Assembly: GCF_016907055.1 (NCBI RefSeq)
Contig: NZ_JAFBBG010000005.1
Location: 1 to 64,000 of the forward strand
Reading direction: 5' to 3'
From: Paracholeplasma morum
Lineage (GTDB): Bacteria; Bacillota_I; Bacilli_A; Acholeplasmatales; UBA5453
Length of the DNA: 64,000 nucleotides
The notes beneath the pieces were generated by a model, which was given only the letters and a program-made list of their open reading frames with translations, was not told where the DNA came from and did no database searches. Made by a program: the position numbers and the translations under genes. Positions 60,708 to 64,000 of the stretch are shown here, one piece after another; position 1 is the first letter of the stretch; the number at the start of each line of letters is the position of its first letter.

Positions 60708-63700
60708 ATGGCTGATAAAAAAGTTATCAAGTCAATGGACGGCGCTGAAGCTGCATCGTATGTAGCGTATGCGTTGACCGAAGTAGCGGGTATCTATCCA
60801 ATTACACCATCTACACCAATCGGTCAAAACGTTGACTTATGGGCTTCTCAAGGTAAGAAGAATATCTTTGGTATGCCAGTTAAAGTCGTTGAAATGCAAA
60901 GTGAAGCCGGAGCTGCCGGAACTGTTCACGGATCATTACAAACTGGGTTACTAACCACATCTTTTACGGCATCACAAGGTCTCTTGCTTAAACTGCCAAA
61001 CATGTATAAGATCGCTGGTCAATTATTGCCAGGGGTTATCCATGTCGCTGCACGTTCAATCGCAGCACAAGCACTATCTATCTTTGGTGACCACCAAGAC
61101 GTGATGGCTGCAAGACAAACAGGGTGGGCTTTACTAGCTTCAAACTCTGTACAAGAAGTAATGGATTTAGGTGGAATTGCACACTTAGCTGCAATTAAAG
61201 GTACAGTACCATTCTTACATTTCTTTGACGGGTTTAGAACTTCACACGAAGTTAATACAGTTGAAGTAATGGACTATAGTGTATTCGATCGTCTTTTAGA
61301 CAGAGAAGCATTAAAGAAATTTAGAGATGGTGCATTAAACCCTGCACACCCTAAGACACGTGGTACGGCACAAAATGATGACGTATATTTCCAAACACGT
61401 ACATTACAAGCATCAAAATATGCTGCTATTCCTGACATTGTCAATGAATACATGCAAGAAATATCTAAAGTAACAGGTCGTCCTTATGCACCATTCAATT
61501 ACTATGGGGATCCAGAAGCAACAGATGTAATCGTAGCGATGGGTTCAGTAGTTGAAACTGCTAAAGAAACCATCGACTTCTTAACTCGTCAAGGTAAAAA
61601 AGTTGGTATGGTATCTGTTCATCTATTTAGACCATTTTCAGAAAAATACTTCTTTGCAGCAATGCCAAAGAGTGTTAAGAGAATCGCAGTTCTTGATAGA
61701 ACAATCGAACCAGGCAGCACAGGAGAACCATTATACCTAGATGTTAAATCTATGTTCTATGGCAGAGATCATCAACCTACCATCATCGGTGGTATCTATG
61801 GATTATCTTCTAAAGATACAACCCCTAACATGGTTAATGCAGTGTTCAAAAACCTTGCTGGCGAACAAAAAGACCACTTCACAGTTGGTATCAATGATGA
61901 CGTTACTCACACATCCATTGACTTCTCTGAAAATGTCGACGTAACAGACAAAGAAACTACTGAGTTATTATTCTTCGGATTAGGTTCTGACGGTACCGTT
62001 GGGGCTTCTAAGAATATCGTTAAGATCATCGGGGACAACACAAGCTTAAACTCACAAGCCTATGCAGCTTATGACTCTAAAAAAGCGGGTGGGGTTACAC
62101 GTATGCACTTACGTTTCAGTCCACATGTAATCAAATCTACTTACCTAGTTAATAATCCACATTTCGTATCTTGTTCAGCTGATACATACTTACAAAAATA
62201 CGATATGGTTAAAGGATTACGTCAAGGCGGTAAATTCTTATTAAATACACAAGTAGGCAAAGATGAGATCGAAGCCTTCTTGCCAAATAAAGTAAAACGT
62301 CAATTAGCACAAAAGAATGCTAAATTCTACATCATCAATGCTGTAGACTTAGCTTATGAAATTGGATTAGGAAGAAGAACTAATACAATCATGCAAAGTG
62401 CGCAATTACGTTTACTAGATCACATCATGCCATTTGCAAAAGCAGAAGAACTTATGAAGAAATATGCAGAAAAATCTTACGGACGTAAGGGTGAAGCAAT
62501 TCTTCAAATGAACTACGCTGCGATTGAAGCTGGATACAAACACTTAGTTGAAGTAGAAGTTAAGCCTGAATGGGCATTCTTAGAAGACGAAGTGGTTGAG
62601 GCTCAAGACCGTCCATCATTCGTTAAGAATATCGCTGATATCGTTAACGCTATTGAAGGGGATTCACTTCCAGTTTCAGCATTCTTAGGTTATGAAGATG
62701 GTCATATGGATAACGGTTCTGCCGCTTATGAAAAACGTGGTATTGCAAACTTCATTCCAGGTTGGAGAGAAGAAAACTGTATCCAATGTAACCAATGCGT
62801 ATTCGCATGTCCACATGCTGTTATCCGCGCATTCTTAGCAACTGAAGAAGAAGTAGCAAACGCTCCTGAAGGTTCTAAGTTCTTACAAGCTAAAGGTAAA
62901 GGTCTTGACCAATACAAATACACCATCCAAGTTTCAACACTTGATTGTACAGAATGTGGTGTGTGCGTTGAGGTTTGTCCAGCACCTGGTAAAGCTTTAT
63001 TCATGACACCAATCGGACCAGAACTAAGTGCTGGTTCACAACAAATCGCTGACTACTTCTTCAATGAAGTAACATATAAGAATATTGGTAATGATAACGT
63101 CAAGAACGTTAACTTCAATAAACCATTATTCGAATTCTCTGGCGCATGTGCTGGTTGCGGTGAAACACCTTATATTAAAGCGATTACCCAATTATTTGGG
63201 GAACGTATGATCTTAGCGAATGCTACAGGTTGTACATCGATTTATGGTGCATCATTCCCTGCTACACCATACACAACACTTCCAAATGGTAGAGGTCCAG
63301 CTTGGGCTAACTCACTATTCGAAGATAACGCTGAATTCGGTTTCGGTATGAGAATTGCATACGAAACGATGAGAGATAGAATCCACAACCTATTTGCTAA
63401 CCATTTAAGCGAAATGCCTGAATCCTTAAAGGAATTAGCATCAAGCTGGTTAGAAAATAGAGCATCTGGTGAAATCACTCAAGCGCTTGCTCCAAAACTT
63501 GAAGCTGAACTAGAAAAAGTTAATGCACCTTATGCTAAGGAATTACTAGAACTTAAAGATTACTTTGTTCGTGTGAGCCAATGGATCATGGGTGGAGACG
63601 GTTGGGCTTATGATATCGGTTATGGTGGTATCGACCACGTTATCGCTAATAACGAAGATGTTAACATCCTAATTCTAGACACTGAAGTTTACTCTAACAC

Positions 63701-64000
63701 TGGTGGTCAATCATCTAAATCTGCACCAAGTGCTGCAATTGCAAAATTCGCTGCATCCGGTAAGAAGACTAAGAAGAAAGACTTAGCTGCAATCGCTATG
63801 AGTTATGGTCACGTTTATGTTGCCCAAATCTCTCACGGTGCATCACCAGCTCAAGTTATCAAGACTTTAAAAGAAGCTGAATCATACAATGGTCCATCTC
63901 TGGTTATTGCTTACTCACCATGTATTGAACATGGTATCAAGGGTGGCTTAACTCAATCTGCATCTCAAGCTAAACTTGCTACAGAATGCGGATACTGGCC
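60708..64000 (+). CDS. nifJ: Pyruvate:ferredoxin (flavodoxin) oxidoreductase, 3' partial
   Basis: Oxidises pyruvate with CoA to acetyl-CoA and CO2 and passes electrons to ferredoxin or flavodoxin. About 1097 residues are visible; the family has about 1170-1200, so the end lies beyond the window. Domain order is as in single-chain PFOR: domain I 'SMDGAEAASYVAYALTEVAG', the CoA-binding domain III, an inserted ferredoxin-like domain with two clusters 'CIQCNQCVFACPH' (about 690) and 'CTECGVCVEVCPAPG' (about 747), a third cluster with 'CAGCGETPY' (about 815), and TPP binding 'GGDGWAYDIGYGGIDHV' (about 962) with 'TEVYSNTGGQSSKSAP'. It implies fermentative, oxygen-sensitive pyruvate metabolism. Confidence 0.95.
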   Translation, partial: MADKKVIKSMDGAEAASYVAYALTEVAGIYPITPSTPIGQNVDLWASQGKKNIFGMPVKVVEMQSEAGAAGTVHGSLQTGLLTTSFTASQGLLLKLPNMYKIAGQLLPGVIHVAARSIAAQALSIFGDHQDVMAARQTGWALLASNSVQEVMDLGGIAHLAAIKGTVPFLHFFDGFRTSHEVNTVEVMDYSVFDRLLDREALKKFRDGALNPAHPKTRGTAQNDDVYFQTRTLQASKYAAIPDIVNEYMQEISKVTGRPYAPFNYYGDPEATDVIVAMGSVVETAKETIDFLTRQGKKVGMVSVHLFRPFSEKYFFAAMPKSVKRIAVLDRTIEPGSTGEPLYLDVKSMFYGRDHQPTIIGGIYGLSSKDTTPNMVNAVFKNLAGEQKDHFTVGINDDVTHTSIDFSENVDVTDKETTELLFFGLGSDGTVGASKNIVKIIGDNTSLNSQAYAAYDSKKAGGVTRMHLRFSPHVIKSTYLVNNPHFVSCSADTYLQKYDMVKGLRQGGKFLLNTQVGKDEIEAFLPNKVKRQLAQKNAKFYIINAVDLAYEIGLGRRTNTIMQSAQLRLLDHIMPFAKAEELMKKYAEKSYGRKGEAILQMNYAAIEAGYKHLVEVEVKPEWAFLEDEVVEAQDRPSFVKNIADIVNAIEGDSLPVSAFLGYEDGHMDNGSAAYEKRGIANFIPGWREENCIQCNQCVFACPHAVIRAFLATEEEVANAPEGSKFLQAKGKGLDQYKYTIQVSTLDCTECGVCVEVCPAPGKALFMTPIGPELSAGSQQIADYFFNEVTYKNIGNDNVKNVNFNKPLFEFSGACAGCGETPYIKAITQLFGERMILANATGCTSIYGASFPATPYTTLPNGRGPAWANSLFEDNAEFGFGMRIAYETMRDRIHNLFANHLSEMPESLKELASSWLENRASGEITQALAPKLEAELEKVNAPYAKELLELKDYFVRVSQWIMGGDGWAYDIGYGGIDHVIANNEDVNILILDTEVYSNTGGQSSKSAPSAAIAKFAASGKKTKKKDLAAIAMSYGHVYVAQISHGASPAQVIKTLKEAESYNGPSLVIAYSPCIEHGIKGGLTQSASQAKLATECGYW

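Noticed and set aside
61741-61944. 67-codon open frame
   Set aside because: It is out of frame inside nifJ, whose own frame is continuous from 60708 to the window end.
1-64000. Mycoplasma-type code (UGA as Trp)
   Set aside because: Several genes end in TGA with terminators or coupled starts right behind, and the visible tRNA-Trp has anticodon CCA.

Overview
The window looks like chromosomal DNA of a low-GC, wall-less or wall-reduced Firmicute relative, most likely Acholeplasma or another member of the Acholeplasmatales/Izemoplasmatales. This is judged from AT-rich codon use, a tRNA-Trp with anticodon CCA, genes that end in TGA (so UGA is a stop, unlike Mycoplasma), no LPXTG sorting signals on the surface proteins, and a pyruvate:ferredoxin oxidoreductase. 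The assignment is an inference; no rRNA or ribosomal protein gene is present to fix it.

Region 1 to 10.96 kb is one co-directional cluster: the 3' part of a giant surface protein built of about 21 cadherin-like beta-sandwich repeats with a C-terminal membrane anchor, a membrane protein with catalytically degenerate GGDEF and EAL domains, a membrane-anchored McrB-like AAA+ ATPase, and a DUF2357-like protein with a long charged coiled coil. From 10.96 to 24.6 kb are housekeeping and small metabolic genes: an AAC(3)-type acetyltransferase, a DUF898-like membrane protein, a rhodanese, two flavoproteins, DegV, a GH13 glycosidase, a Nudix hydrolase, methylglyoxal synthase, a cyclase-family hydrolase, two membrane-anchored surface proteins, and an LtaS-like enzyme. 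Four tRNA genes (Gln, His, Trp, Leu) have readable promoters and terminators.

Just past tRNA-Leu a defence island of about 33 kb begins (24.8 to 58.1 kb). It holds (a) a SNF2/PLD helicase, DUF4391, Mod, Res group of type III restriction-modification character, with an in-frame stop in DUF4391 and a reverse-strand gene wedged between mod and res; (b) a Wadjet type II JetABCD anti-plasmid system whose jetB is frameshifted; (c) a DUF6933 protein; (d) a cluster from 42.4 to 56.0 kb with two small HTH genes, a Ycf46-like AAA+ ATPase, a UPF1-like SF1 helicase, two unassigned proteins with faint phospholipase-D-like features, DUF2997, a small protein with a Ycf35-like C-terminus, a radical-SAM activase-like protein, and a sacsin-type HATPase fused to a DUF3883 PD-(D/E)XK domain; (e) a probable abiF-type non-coding RNA followed by a truncated Abi gene; (f) a two-gene unit ending in a PDDEXK_4 nuclease. 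Cluster (d) is the best candidate for an undescribed system: translationally coupled ATPase, helicase, iron-sulphur enzyme and accessory proteins, in the company of known anti-invader systems.

The island ends at about 58.1 kb. It is followed by a P1B-4-type metal-efflux ATPase and a Bcp peroxiredoxin behind two PerR/Fur-box-like sequences, probably an iron and peroxide stress operon, and then by nifJ (pyruvate:ferredoxin oxidoreductase), which runs off the right end.
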